Source: Mycolicibacterium tusciae JS617
Lineage (GTDB): Bacteria > Actinomycetota > Actinomycetes > Mycobacteriales > Mycobacteriaceae
Direction of reading: 5' to 3'
DNA length: 64,000 nt
NCBI RefSeq assembly: GCF_000243415.2
Contig: NZ_KI912270.1
Location: 6,157,837-6,221,836 of the forward strand
Shown here: positions 48,716 through 57,454 of the stretch, in pieces
Numbering within the stretch: the stretch's first letter is position 1
How the letters are laid out: every line of letters starts with the position of its first letter
Notes under the pieces: generated by a model
What the model saw: the letters and a program-made list of their open reading frames with translations, nothing else
The model's database searches: none
What the model was told of the DNA's origin: nothing
Made by a program: the position numbers and the translations under genes

Positions 48716-50334
48716 GGCCACGTCGCCCATGTCGCGCCACGGGCCGTCACGTCGCGGCCGTACCGTTCGGCGGCCAGCGCTCGGTAGCGAGTCAGGATCG
48801 GGGCAGACGTCGGGTCCATCTGCAGCGGCGGCAACGGGCCCAGCCGTGTCAGCCCCCCGCCACCAGCCGACGACGACTCGCCCGCCGCGACCAAGGCGTA
48901 CTCGTCGATGGTCTCCAGCGGCACCGTGGCGGTCGCGGTGCCCGTCAACTCGACGGTCTCCCCATCCGGCTCCGCACTGAATGTTCCTCGTGCACTGTGG
49001 TACTCGACCAGCTCGCTGACCAGTTGGGTGTTCTCCCACTCCCAGGCGACCGCGAACGCGCCGGCCAGCATGCGAGCGGACACATGCGTGGCCCACCGCA
49101 TTCTGGCGTCGGCGTCGGCGATCGCATGCCGTACCGAGTCCACCGCAAGCGCGGCGGGCACCTTCAGTTCGGCGGACCGCTCGAGCTTGACCGCCGCGTT
49201 CAGCGGGTCGGCCAACGCGTCGGCGCGCCAGATACTGCCGATGTGGTCGTGCAGGCGGGCGTATTGCAGCCAGCTGTGTCGCGGCCACGAATCGAGGAGT
49301 TCCTGTGCCTCTTCCGTGCGCCGACGGGCGGCGTCGAAATCACCTCGGAAGATGTCAACCCAGCTGCGCTGCAACAGGATGCGATGGATATGCAGCGGCT
49401 TCTCGATCTCCCGCCAGTGCCGCTCGGCGTGGCCGAAACGCTCGTCGGCGTCGTCGAGCTTCTCGATGGACAGCGCGATCAGGCCGAAGTACAGCCAGCA
49501 TCGCGACACATCGTGCGCCCGCAGGCCCTCGGCGATCGCCGGATAGGACTCGTGCGCAAGGACTTGTGCCCGCGCGCGATCGCCCACCGCCCAGGCCGCT
49601 GTCGCCAGTTCGAATTTCGTTCGCGCCGTATCCAACGCCCAGCCGCGGGCTTCGGCGCGGGCACCCGCCCGTCGCAGCCACGGCTCGGCCTGGGGCAGCC
49701 GTCCCGTCTCGATGCAGAACCTGCCGTATGACGTCGCACCGAACACGAAAAGGTAGTCGTCGAATTCATCGCTGCCGCGCGTGCCGTCGATCGTGTCGAT
49801 CACTTTCTCCCACAAGTGAACCGACTGCACGTGCAGATCGTCGTCGCAGAGCGCGTTGGCGCACAGGATCCGCGCGAAGGTGATGAAACGCGCGTGCTCG
49901 TCCGCGAGATCCGGATGGTCGGTCGTGTCGTCCGTCAGCACGAGCAGCGCAGCCTCGGCGGTCTCGTGTTCGCCGTGCGCCGCGGCCAGACCCGTCTGGA
50001 GGAATTGCGCCCGCCGCGAGTACCGGCAGATCAGATGGTCGACCTGGGCGTCGGACATCGTCACCTGCGAAGCCAAATCTGGCCGGGCACCCGCCCGGAT
50101 CTCCGCATAGGTGGCCAGGCATTGACGGATACGACGGACGGACTCCTCGGTCCCGTCATAGGCGGTGCGGACGAGATAGAGCTGGCCGAGCTGCGCGTAG
50201 ACCTCCAACATCCAGTCGTCGCGGTCAGCTGCTTCGATCGCGGGAAAGAGCGAGAGCAGCAGATCCTTGGCCGCGTCCTCGTTGGCGGCGAACACCAAAT
50301 GGCGCGCCCGCTCGAGGTCGGCCTCGATGGTCAT
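48712..50334 (-). CDS. TPR-repeat protein, partner of the CHAT protease
   Basis: The 540-aa product is built of tetratricopeptide-like helices across about residues 1-430 (for example [60 protein letters not shown]), then a different C-terminal part with a Ser/Gly-rich linker (GESSSAGGGGLTRLG). Such proteins sense or scaffold, and fused or paired TPR-CHAT arrangements are common. ATG at 50334 has a weak GGTG upstream; an ATG four codons earlier is possible. Its stop overlaps the CHAT start, implying coupled synthesis. Confidence 0.85.
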   Translation of the reverse strand: MTIEADLERARHLVFAANEDAAKDLLLSLFPAIEAADRDDWMLEVYAQLGQLYLVRTAYDGTEESVRRIRQCLATYAEIRAGARPDLASQVTMSDAQVDHLICRYSRRAQFLQTGLAAAHGEHETAEAALLVLTDDTTDHPDLADEHARFITFARILCANALCDDDLHVQSVHLWEKVIDTIDGTRGSDEFDDYLFVFGATSYGRFCIETGRLPQAEPWLRRAGARAEARGWALDTARTKFELATAAWAVGDRARAQVLAHESYPAIAEGLRAHDVSRCWLYFGLIALSIEKLDDADERFGHAERHWREIEKPLHIHRILLQRSWVDIFRGDFDAARRRTEEAQELLDSWPRHSWLQYARLHDHIGSIWRADALADPLNAAVKLERSAELKVPAALAVDSVRHAIADADARMRWATHVSARMLAGAFAVAWEWENTQLVSELVEYHSARGTFSAEPDGETVELTGTATATVPLETIDEYALVAAGESSSAGGGGLTRLGPLPPLQMDPTSAPILTRYRALAAERYGRDVTARGATWATWP

Positions 50335-50396
50335 TTCACCAATCATAGGAAGCGGCGGACGTGGAGGGTACGTCCGCCGCTTCCGGTCGCGGCCGA

Positions 50397-50882
50397 TCAG
50401 CTGCAGGTCACCTTGATCGTGAACGGCTTGGTGATCATGCCCGCCATCGGGTTCGCCATATCAGCGCCGGTGGCTTCACCGGTGATGGTGTAGGTGCTGC
50501 CATCAGCCTTCACCTCTGCGGAACCGGTCTTGGCGCCCATCATGTTGGTGACACCGAGCGCGTTGCCGTCCACCGACATGGCCAGCGACTCGACGGTCGG
50601 GGTGGCCTCGTCGGTCATGACGACGGCGAGCCCGGACTGGCCGTTGATGGCCGCGCTGGCGACGTTGATCTTCCCGCCCTGCTTGACGCAGGTCACCGAG
50701 TTGAGATCGAGACCGGACAGGTCACTGCCGCCGACCTTGACCTCGGTTGAGCCGCTTGTGCTCACTTGCGTGTTTCCGGCTGCCGGGCTGACGGGTGCGG
50801 CTGCCGGCTTGTCATCCGAACAGCCCACCAGTACGGCCGCGCCGAGAGCCAGCCCGACCACACCCGTGACAACTCGATTCAT
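50397..50882 (-). CDS. LpqH (19-kDa antigen)-family lipoprotein
   Basis: The 161-aa precursor has a lipoprotein signal peptide (MNRVVTGVVGLALGAAVLVGC, lipobox LVGC) so the mature protein is acylated at the cysteine and exposed at the cell envelope. The body (VTCVKQGGKINVASAAING, TYTITGEATGADMANP) with two late cysteines forming a likely disulphide matches the mycobacterial 19-kDa antigen family. lpqH itself lies elsewhere in M. tuberculosis, so this may be a paralogue. GGGAAG at 5 nt before the ATG supports the start. Confidence 0.88.
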   Translation of the reverse strand: MNRVVTGVVGLALGAAVLVGCSDDKPAAAPVSPAAGNTQVSTSGSTEVKVGGSDLSGLDLNSVTCVKQGGKINVASAAINGQSGLAVVMTDEATPTVESLAMSVDGNALGVTNMMGAKTGSAEVKADGSTYTITGEATGADMANPMAGMITKPFTIKVTCS

Positions 50883-50966
50883 CGATCTTCCCTTCGTCAT
50901 ACGCCGCCCCACTGGCGTCGTCGTGGTGTCAGTCAAGGCGGCGGGTGCGGCTACCGATCCCAAACT

Positions 50967-50989
50967 TTGTCGGTATCCGCAGGTACCGT
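50967..50989 (+). promoter_or_regulatory. RecA-independent DNA-damage (PafBC-type) promoter
   Basis: TTGTCGGTA (50967-50975), eight bases, then TACCGT (50984-50989) match the described mycobacterial motif tTGTCRGTG-N8-TAnnnT at all but the weakly conserved last base of the first block. Eight bases later stands the GTG start at 50998, so the mRNA may be leaderless. It predicts induction of the YcaQ-like gene by DNA damage through PafBC. Confidence 0.7.
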
Positions 50990-50997
50990 TCGCAGTC

Positions 50998-52164
50998 GTG
51001 CGGTCATTCACGGTTGCCGAGCGGCGGGCCCGGCTCGCACGCCGTCACTTCCTCAGCGCCCACGCACAATCGCAGGCCCACGTTGTAGGCGACGTCGTCG
51101 GTCTGCACGCCACCGATCCGGCCACGCCATATCTATCGCTGTGGGCACGGGTCCCCGGCTTTTCCCTTGCTGACTTGGACGACGAGCTCTACCAGCGCCG
51201 CGGACTGATGAAACACCTCGCGATGCGGCGGACATTGTGGGTGATCCGCACCGAGGATCTACCGCTCATCCAGGCCGGGGCCAGCGACAGGGTGGCCGAC
51301 AACGAGCGCCGAAAGCTGGTCGCCGATGCCCTGAAGGCAGGCATCTGCGTCGACGGCGATGCGTGGCTGGATACCGCGTCGGCCGCCGTACTGACGCATC
51401 TCAGCACGCACGGGCCGACCAGCGCCAGGGACTTGCGCGCTGCGCTGCCCGAGCTGGCGGGACAACACGATCCGGCGCCGGGCAAGCGGTGGGGTGGCGA
51501 AACACCGCTGGCACCACGGATTCTGACCGTGCTTGCGGTGCGCGGCGACATCGTCCGAGGGCCGAACGATGGATCGTGGACGGTGTCGCGGCCGCGATGG
51601 GCCCCGATGTCGGGCTGGCTGCGCTCGACGCCCGATGCCGCTTCTGCCGAGGTTGCGCGCACCGCATCGGTGCGACGGTGGCTGCGGGCGTTCGGCCCGG
51701 CGACGGTCACCGACATCAAGTGGTGGTTCGGCAACACGCTGACGTGGGCGCGCCAGGCGCTCGTCGACATCGAGGCCGTCGAGGTGGATCTCGATGGCAC
51801 ACCAGGTTTCGTGCTGCCCGACGATCTGGAGGTCGAACCGGACGCCGAACCGTGGTGTGCGCTGCTGCCAGGCCTCGACGTCACGACGATGGGATGGTTC
51901 GACCGCGACTGGTATCTCGGCGGGCACCGCAGTCAGGTGTTCGACACGAACGGCAACGGCGGCCCGACGGCATGGTGCGACGGCCGCATCGTCGGCGCGT
52001 GGGGCCAGGATGCCGACGGCCGGGTCGACTTGCGTCTGCTCGAGGATGTGGGCCGCACGGCACAGAAGGCATTGCAGCGGCGCGCCGACGAGCTGACCGA
52101 ATGGCTGGCCGGCGTTCGGGTCAGCCCGCGCTTCCCCTCCCCGCTGTCGAAGGCCCGAAACTGA
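50998..52164 (+). CDS. Winged-helix DNA-binding protein, YcaQ/AlkZ-type probable DNA glycosylase
   Basis: The 388-aa product fits the HTH_42 family of tandem winged-helix proteins (ARRHFLSAHAQSQAHVVGDV, GLMKHLAMRRTLWVIR, RRWLRAFGPATVTDIKWWFG). AlkZ/AlkX members are DNA glycosylases that unhook interstrand crosslinks or remove bulky alkyl adducts, using a Gln-containing QxQ or QxD motif; the QSQ at residues near 25 may correspond but this needs alignment. A PafBC-type promoter and the convergent uvrA next door support a repair role. GTG at 50998 follows the -10 hexamer by 8 nt. Its stop codon lies inside the palindromic repeat copy B. Confidence 0.82.
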   Translation: MRSFTVAERRARLARRHFLSAHAQSQAHVVGDVVGLHATDPATPYLSLWARVPGFSLADLDDELYQRRGLMKHLAMRRTLWVIRTEDLPLIQAGASDRVADNERRKLVADALKAGICVDGDAWLDTASAAVLTHLSTHGPTSARDLRAALPELAGQHDPAPGKRWGGETPLAPRILTVLAVRGDIVRGPNDGSWTVSRPRWAPMSGWLRSTPDAASAEVARTASVRRWLRAFGPATVTDIKWWFGNTLTWARQALVDIEAVEVDLDGTPGFVLPDDLEVEPDAEPWCALLPGLDVTTMGWFDRDWYLGGHRSQVFDTNGNGGPTAWCDGRIVGAWGQDADGRVDLRLLEDVGRTAQKALQRRADELTEWLAGVRVSPRFPSPLSKARN

Positions 52165-52212
52165 AGATATGCACGGAATTTCACCGAAAACTCGTGCATA
52201 AGCTCAGTTTCG
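52156..52212. repeat. 57-bp palindromic repeat, copy B
   Basis: Inverted ends CGAAACTGA/TCAGTTTCG (9 bp) and an inner stem TATGCACG/CGTGCATA (8 bp) make an almost continuous hairpin. It supplies the stop codon of the YcaQ-like gene (the TGA of CGAAACTGA) and ends 7 bp before the uvrA stop on the other strand, so it may act as a two-way terminator. It matches copy A (44151-44207) in inverted orientation. Confidence 0.85.
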
Positions 52213-52218
52213 GCAGAC

Positions 52219-55122
52219 CTAGGCGCTGATCTTGGTACGTTTGCGCTTCTTCGGCTTCGGCCGCGACACCCCGAGCGACTGAGCCAGGAAGTGACCCGTG
52301 TAGCTGTCGGTGTTGACCGCGACGTCCTCGGGGGTGCCCGTCGCGACCACCCCGCCACCGCCCGCTCCGCCCTCGGGGCCCATATCGACGATCCAGTCGG
52401 AGGTCTTGATCACGTCGAGGTTGTGCTCGATCACGATGACCGTATTGCCCTTGTCGACAAGGCCATTGATGACGGCGAGCAGCTTGCGGATGTCTTCGAA
52501 ATGCAGCCCCGTGGTCGGCTCGTCGAGGATATAGATGGTGCGGCCCGTGGACCGCTTCTGCAGTTCGGAGGCCAGCTTGACGCGCTGCGCCTCGCCGCCG
52601 GAGAGCGTCGGTGCGGGCTGCCCGAGCCGGACGTAACCAAGCCCGACATCGACCAGTGTCGCCAGGTATCGATGGATTGACGTGATCGGCGCGAAAAACT
52701 CCGCCGCTTCCTCGATCGACATGTCGAGAACCTCGGCGATGGTCTTGCCCTTGTAATGCACCTCGAGGGTCTCGCGGTTGTAGCGCGCGCCATGGCATAC
52801 CTCGCACGGCACGTACACATCCGGCAGGAAGTTCATCTCGATCTTGATGGTGCCGTCACCCGAGCAGGCTTCGCAGCGGCCACCTTTGACGTTGAACGAG
52901 AACCGACCGGGCTGGTATCCACGGACCTTCGCCTCCGTGGTGGCCGCGAACAGCGTGCGGATCTTGTCGAAGACGCCGGTATAGGTCGCCGGGTTGGACC
53001 GCGGCGTCCTACCGATCGGTGACTGGTCTACGCGCACGAGCTTGTCCAGCTTGTCCAGACCCGTCACGCGGGTGTGCCGGCCGGGCACCTGTCGGGCGCC
53101 GTTGAGCTTGTTGGCCAGCACCGAGGCCAGGATGTCGTTGACCAGCGTCGACTTGCCCGAGCCGGAGACGCCGGTGACCGACGTCAGCACGCCCAGCGGG
53201 AACGCCACGTCGATCTCGCGCAGGTTGTGCTCGCGCGCACCGACGACAGTCAGCTGCCGCTTACGGTCGGTCGGTCGCCGGATGGCGGGGACCTCGATCT
53301 CCTCCTTGCCCGAAAGATAGGCACCGGTAATGGAATTCGTGTTGGTCAGCAGCTCTTCGTACGTGCCGCTGTGCACGATCTGACCGCCGTGTTCACCTGC
53401 CGCCGGACCGATGTCGACGACCCAATCGGCATGGGCGATGGTGTCGAGATCGTGCTCGACGACGATCAGCGTGTTGCCGAGGTCCCGCAACCGAATCAGC
53501 GTTTCGATGAGCCGCCTGTTGTCGCGCTGATGCAACCCGATGGACGGTTCATCGAGGACGTACAGCACCCCGACGAGGCCAGAGCCGATCTGGGTGGCCA
53601 ACCGAATGCGTTGCGCCTCACCGCCGGACAGCGTGCCTGCCGCCCGCGACAGCGACAGATAGTCGAGTCCGACGTCGAGCAGGAACCCGAGCCGCGACTG
53701 GATCTCCTTAAGGACCTGGCCCGCGATGGCCTGTTCCCGCGATCCGAGGGTCAACGCGTTGAGGAACTGCGAACAATCGGCGATCGACAGTTCGGCCACC
53801 TCGGCGATCGACTTGGCGCCGTACTCCCCCGCCGTCATCGTCACCGCAAGGATCTCCGGCTTGAGCCTGGTGCCCTCGCACTCCGGGCACGGCACGTCGC
53901 GCATGAAACCCTCGTAGCGCTCTTTCATCTGCTCGGAGTCGGTCTGCTCCATGCGACGCTGCAGAAACGCCATCACGCCCTCGAAATCGGCGTAGTACGA
54001 ACGGGTTCGGCCGTAACGGTTCTTGTACCGCACGTGCACCTGCTCGTCGCAACCTTCGAGAATCGCCTTGCGCGCCTTGGCGGGCAACTTCTTCCACGGT
54101 GTGTCCACGTCGAACCCGAGCGAGTCGCCGAGCCCGGACAACATCCGGGTGAAGTACTCGGCGGTCTGCCCCATGGACCACGGCGCGATGGCTCCTTCGG
54201 CGAGCGTCAGGTCCGGGTCCGGGATGACGAGTTCGGGGTCGACCTCCTTGCGGATGCCCAGCCCCACGCATTCCGGGCAGGCGCCGTACGGCGAGTTGAA
54301 GGAGAAGGATCGCGGTTCGAGGTCGTCGACGGCGAGCGGGTGCCCGTTCGGGCATGCCAGCTTCTCGGAGAACCGCTGCTCGCGGTGCGGGTGGTCGTCC
54401 TCCCGGTCGACGAACTCCAATACGACGATGCCGTCGGCTAGATTCAGGGCCGTCTCCACCGAGTCGGTCAGCCGTTGTTTGGCGGTGGATTTGACCGTGA
54501 GCCGGTCGACGACCACCTCGATGTCGTGTTTTTCCTGCTTCTTCAACGTGGGCGGCTCGGTCAGCGGATAGACCACTCCGTCAACGCGTACGCGGCTGTA
54601 GCCCTGGCTGTTCAGCTTGTCGAACAGGTCGACGAACTCACCCTTGCGGGTGCGCACCACCGGTGCGAGCACCTGGAAGCGCAGGCCCTCGTCCATGGCG
54701 AGGACCTGGTCGACGATCTGCTGCGGTGTCTGGCGGGCGATGCGCTCACCGCACACCGGGCAGTGCGGGGTGCCTGCGCGGGCATAGAGCAGGCGCAGGT
54801 AGTCGTACACCTCGGTGATGGTGCCCACGGTCGACCGCGGGTTGCGGTTGGTCGACTTCTGGTCGATGGACACCGCAGGTGACAGGCCCTCGATGAAGTC
54901 GACGTCGGGTTTGTCCATCTGGCCGAGGAACTGGCGGGCGTAGGCGGACAGCGACTCGACGTAGCGGCGCTGCCCCTCGGCGAAGATCGTGTCGAATGCC
55001 AGCGACGACTTGCCCGAACCGGACAGGCCGGTGAACACGATCAACGCGTCGCGTGGCAGGTCGAGATCGACGCTTTGTAGGTTGTGTTCGCGCGCACCCT
55101 TGACTATCAGGCGATCAGCCAC
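52219..55122 (-). CDS. uvrA: Excinuclease ABC subunit A
   Basis: UvrA dimers find bulky DNA damage and load UvrB in nucleotide excision repair. The 967-aa product has Walker A GLSGSGKS (32-39) and GVSGSGKS, two ABC signatures (LSGGEAQR), and zinc-binding cysteine pairs ([22 protein letters not shown]). GTG at 55122 starts [16 protein letters not shown] PafBC-type damage promoter lies 51-73 bp upstream. It is convergent with the YcaQ-like gene and divergent from the MBL gene, as with Rv1637c/Rv1638. Confidence 0.98.
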   Translation of the reverse strand: MADRLIVKGAREHNLQSVDLDLPRDALIVFTGLSGSGKSSLAFDTIFAEGQRRYVESLSAYARQFLGQMDKPDVDFIEGLSPAVSIDQKSTNRNPRSTVGTITEVYDYLRLLYARAGTPHCPVCGERIARQTPQQIVDQVLAMDEGLRFQVLAPVVRTRKGEFVDLFDKLNSQGYSRVRVDGVVYPLTEPPTLKKQEKHDIEVVVDRLTVKSTAKQRLTDSVETALNLADGIVVLEFVDREDDHPHREQRFSEKLACPNGHPLAVDDLEPRSFSFNSPYGACPECVGLGIRKEVDPELVIPDPDLTLAEGAIAPWSMGQTAEYFTRMLSGLGDSLGFDVDTPWKKLPAKARKAILEGCDEQVHVRYKNRYGRTRSYYADFEGVMAFLQRRMEQTDSEQMKERYEGFMRDVPCPECEGTRLKPEILAVTMTAGEYGAKSIAEVAELSIADCSQFLNALTLGSREQAIAGQVLKEIQSRLGFLLDVGLDYLSLSRAAGTLSGGEAQRIRLATQIGSGLVGVLYVLDEPSIGLHQRDNRRLIETLIRLRDLGNTLIVVEHDLDTIAHADWVVDIGPAAGEHGGQIVHSGTYEELLTNTNSITGAYLSGKEEIEVPAIRRPTDRKRQLTVVGAREHNLREIDVAFPLGVLTSVTGVSGSGKSTLVNDILASVLANKLNGARQVPGRHTRVTGLDKLDKLVRVDQSPIGRTPRSNPATYTGVFDKIRTLFAATTEAKVRGYQPGRFSFNVKGGRCEACSGDGTIKIEMNFLPDVYVPCEVCHGARYNRETLEVHYKGKTIAEVLDMSIEEAAEFFAPITSIHRYLATLVDVGLGYVRLGQPAPTLSGGEAQRVKLASELQKRSTGRTIYILDEPTTGLHFEDIRKLLAVINGLVDKGNTVIVIEHNLDVIKTSDWIVDMGPEGGAGGGGVVATGTPEDVAVNTDSYTGHFLAQSLGVSRPKPKKRKRTKISA

Positions 55123-55172
55123 GGACGTTCTCTTTCAACGACGAAATCCTCCCGAAGACATAGTTGAAACCC

Positions 55173-55195
55173 ATGCTAGGTGCCCGCACCGACAA
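55173..55195 (-). promoter_or_regulatory. uvrA PafBC-type DNA-damage promoter
   Basis: On the minus strand TTGTCGGTG (55195-55187), eight bases, then TAGCAT (55178-55173) match the full RecA-independent damage motif tTGTCRGTG-N8-TAnnnT without a mismatch. Transcription would start about 55165, giving a leader of some 43 nt before the GTG. Confidence 0.85.
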
Positions 55196-55236
55196 GTCCC
55201 GGGTCGAGCCCGAGTCAAGCCAGATACCGTGAGGAC

Positions 55237-55908
55237 ATGACCGTCGTCGACGACAACTACACCGGCCATGTCGAAGCGCAGACCGCAGCCCGGCGCACCC
55301 TTCCTGCTGCATCGATCGTCAAGGTTTCGGTGGGCCCGATGGACAACAACGCGTACCTGGTGACGTGTTCGGCGACCGGCGAGACGCTGCTCATCGACGC
55401 GGCCAACGATCCCGAGATTCTGCTCGAACTGATCGAGCGCTTCGCGCCGAAACTGTCCCTGATCGTCACCAGCCACCAGCACTTCGACCACGTGCAGGCG
55501 CTCGAGCAGGTAGCCAAGTCCACCGGCGCACCGACCGCAGCGCATGAGCTCGACGCCGAGGCATTGCCGGTCACACCCGACCGGATCCTGGCCCACGGCG
55601 AGACCCTCGAGCTCGGCGAGCTGTCCTTCGACGTCATCCACCTGCAGGGTCACACCCCCGGATCGGTGGCGCTGGCGCTCAACGGCGCCGACGACAAGAC
55701 GCACCTGTTCACCGGCGACTGCCTGTTCCCCGGCGGTCCTGGCCGGACAACACGCCCAGAAGAATTCGACTCACTGATGACGGACCTCGAAACCAAGGTG
55801 TTCTCACAGTACGGCGACGAAACGGTCGTCTATCCCGGCCACGGCGACGACACAAAGCTGGGCAACGAGCGACCCCATCTCGCAGAGTGGCGCGAACGAG
55901 GCTGGTAA
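55237..55908 (+). CDS. Metallo-beta-lactamase-fold hydrolase, glyoxalase II-like (Rv1637c type)
   Basis: The 223-aa product has the metal motif SHQHFDH (HxHxDH), a later LQGHTPGS histidine, the FTGDCLF aspartate and the final YPGHGDDT histidine, the full set of a two-metal hydrolase; glyoxalase II or a thiol-ester hydrolase is likely. Start ATG at 55237 follows TACCGT by 6 nt, so it may be leaderless. It is divergent from uvrA. A degraded copy of its C-terminal third lies at 57269-57454. The 110 bp after its stop carry no convincing gene. Confidence 0.9.
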   Translation: MTVVDDNYTGHVEAQTAARRTLPAASIVKVSVGPMDNNAYLVTCSATGETLLIDAANDPEILLELIERFAPKLSLIVTSHQHFDHVQALEQVAKSTGAPTAAHELDAEALPVTPDRILAHGETLELGELSFDVIHLQGHTPGSVALALNGADDKTHLFTGDCLFPGGPGRTTRPEEFDSLMTDLETKVFSQYGDETVVYPGHGDDTKLGNERPHLAEWRERGW

Positions 55909-56019
55909 TTCCAGCCCGGGCTGCCATCCCACTAAGCAGGCAACAGCCCCGAGCGCGACTCCCAGCAGCACTGCCCACACAGCAGAAGTGAAGGTGCACT
56001 GCAAGAGAGCCACCTTCAA

Positions 56020-56679
56020 CTAGGCAGGACAGTCCTCCAGATCCAGATCCCAGTCAGTCGTGACAGTGAGAAGCGGACCGGGCGCGGGGTCCGTCAGCGG
56101 AATGATGTCACCGATCAGGTCTGCATCTCCGCGGCCCTCGAATAGGGCCACACAAGGTTTAGCGTCGAGCCGAGACAAGAATCGCACGCCAGCTACACCG
56201 CCGTCGTAGAGGTCACCAGCAATCGTCTGGGTAACCACGCGCCGACTCGTCGTAACTTCGTGCAGATCAAGGTGTTCCATGCCATTTTCGACCAGAAGTG
56301 CGGCGTGTCTATCTTCTATCTGTTGACGGACCGCAACGTCGGTCAGGTCAATCAGCGGGCCTTGAATTCTTAATAGCGCTGGAACCAGTACGTTCTGACG
56401 GCGCCAGCTTGCAGTCACCGGCTCGGAGGCGAAGTCTTCAGCCGCTTCAGGCCCGTATCGCTCGATATGCCTGAGCTTGGCATCAAGATTTGGCCGAAGG
56501 TCCGCCAGCACTTCGCGTAGGCAGGTTTCGGGCAAGTCCGCCAGGTAGAGAGTGCGGAAGCGGTGGCAGATATCGTCGAACCGATGGCTGAAGCTGTATA
56601 GCTCAAGCGGCGTGAATTCAAGTGGACTTGCGTGGTAGCCAACTCGCCACAACAAAAGTTCGGAGCCGACTTTGCTCAC
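56020..56679 (-). CDS. RES-domain toxin (probable NAD+ phosphorylase)
   Basis: The 219-aa product shows the RES pattern: LLWRVGYHASPLEFTPLELY near the N-terminus and RFRTLYLADLPETCLREVLAD, with the conserved Arg, Tyr and Glu positions. RES toxins such as mycobacterial MbcT destroy NAD+ unless bound by their antitoxin. GTG at 56679 overlaps the antitoxin stop by 4 nt. The gene is visibly AT-richer than its flanks (for example runs like CTTGAATTCTTAATAG), suggesting acquisition. The reading frame is intact. Confidence 0.85.
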   Translation of the reverse strand: MSKVGSELLLWRVGYHASPLEFTPLELYSFSHRFDDICHRFRTLYLADLPETCLREVLADLRPNLDAKLRHIERYGPEAAEDFASEPVTASWRRQNVLVPALLRIQGPLIDLTDVAVRQQIEDRHAALLVENGMEHLDLHEVTTSRRVVTQTIAGDLYDGGVAGVRFLSRLDAKPCVALFEGRGDADLIGDIIPLTDPAPGPLLTVTTDWDLDLEDCPA

Positions 56680-57071
56680 GCCTGAAAGCTAGCGACCTGT
56701 CTAGCCGCTTGCACGACCATCGCGAAATCACCCGTCTCCGACGCGCCGCCGAGAACTTCGACCGGCGCACGATCGTCGAGACGTGTGTTCGTGCCGAACA
56801 ACCAGGCCCGCGCAGTCTTGTCGTCGTACGCATCTACAAGCATTCGGACAACTTTGTAGCCCTCTCGCAACCTACGTTCGGTTATCTCGTGTGGTTCCGG
56901 GCCGCCGACTCGCGCGTATCGGCCGATCTGTTTTGCATCGGCAAGGCCTGCGAGGGCTGCGGCGATTCGTTGTCCGACCGTTTCCTGCAGGTAGCTGGCG
57001 ATTTCACGAATTGGGCGGGTCGTTGCCTCGACATCGAGCTTCTCAGCGGCACTGGCTGTCAAAACGGACAT
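56676..57071 (-). CDS. Xre/MbcA/ParS-type antitoxin (DUF2384)
   Basis: The 131-aa protein ends in the toxin-binding domain of this family (AWLFGTNTRLDDRAPVEVLG, with the following AMVVQAARQVASFQA helix). The N-terminal half (PIREIASYLQETVGQRIAAAL) is helix-turn-helix-like and would bind the operator. ATG at 57071 has GGAGG at 8 nt. It precedes the RES toxin with a 4-nt overlap, the usual antitoxin-first order. Repression by the complex at the tandem repeats upstream is expected. Confidence 0.85.
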   Translation of the reverse strand: MSVLTASAAEKLDVEATTRPIREIASYLQETVGQRIAAALAGLADAKQIGRYARVGGPEPHEITERRLREGYKVVRMLVDAYDDKTARAWLFGTNTRLDDRAPVEVLGGASETGDFAMVVQAARQVASFQA

Positions 57072-57128
57072 TTTTGGGACCTCCGGACGGGCTGTATCCA
57101 CCACAAGACTACCATTATGCCACCGTCA

Positions 57129-57152
57129 AACAACACCACAAACAACACCACA
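57129..57152 (-). promoter_or_regulatory. Two perfect 12-bp tandem repeats upstream of the antitoxin (candidate operator)
   Basis: On the minus strand TGTGGTGTTGTT is repeated twice without a gap, directly upstream of TTGACG and a CATAAT hexamer. Tandem sites one helical turn apart suit cooperative binding by the toxin-antitoxin complex. The promoter start would lie about 57095-57105. Confidence 0.6.
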
Positions 57153-57268
57153 TAGTTGCCACACGAGGTGCTTGGTGAAGTCTCGCCCGATACCTATCGA
57201 GATTTTGCCCGCTGCCGGATGAGTACTTCACGGTGTTGGTGACATTGCGGCTGTTGTCGGTGTCGACG

Positions 57269-57454
57269 GTATTCCCCGGCGGCGTCGGCAAGACCTGGCA
57301 GGACGGCGACTTCGAGAAGCTGCTCGCCGATGTGTCCAGCCGGGTGTTCGACGTCTACGGCGACTCGACGGTCGTCTACCCGGGCCACGGCGACGACACG
57401 ACACTTGGCACCGAACGCCCTCACCTGGGCGAATGGAAGGAACGCGGTTGGTGA
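57269..57454 (+). pseudogene. C-terminal fragment of an MBL hydrolase paralogue
   Basis: The reading frame VFPGGVGKTWQDGDFEKLL ... STVVYPGHGDDTTLGTERPH ... EWKERGW aligns with the last 61 residues of the MBL gene ending at 55908, with 38 of 61 identical by eye. The N-terminal two thirds, including the metal motif HxHxDH, are missing, so it cannot be active. It lies just upstream of the toxin-antitoxin promoter region, which appears to have replaced the front of this gene. Confidence 0.8.

Noticed and set aside
55804..56019. 71-aa frame on the minus strand after the RES gene with a hydrophobic stretch (AVWAVLLGVALGAVACLVG)
   Set aside because: It begins with TTG without a ribosome-binding site and half of it is antisense to the MBL gene; the hydrophobicity may be chance. 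A small membrane protein is not fully excluded.
57129..57152. CRISPR-like repeat
   Set aside because: Only two adjoining 12-bp units without spacers; a promoter repeat is a better account. No CRISPR array was seen in the window.
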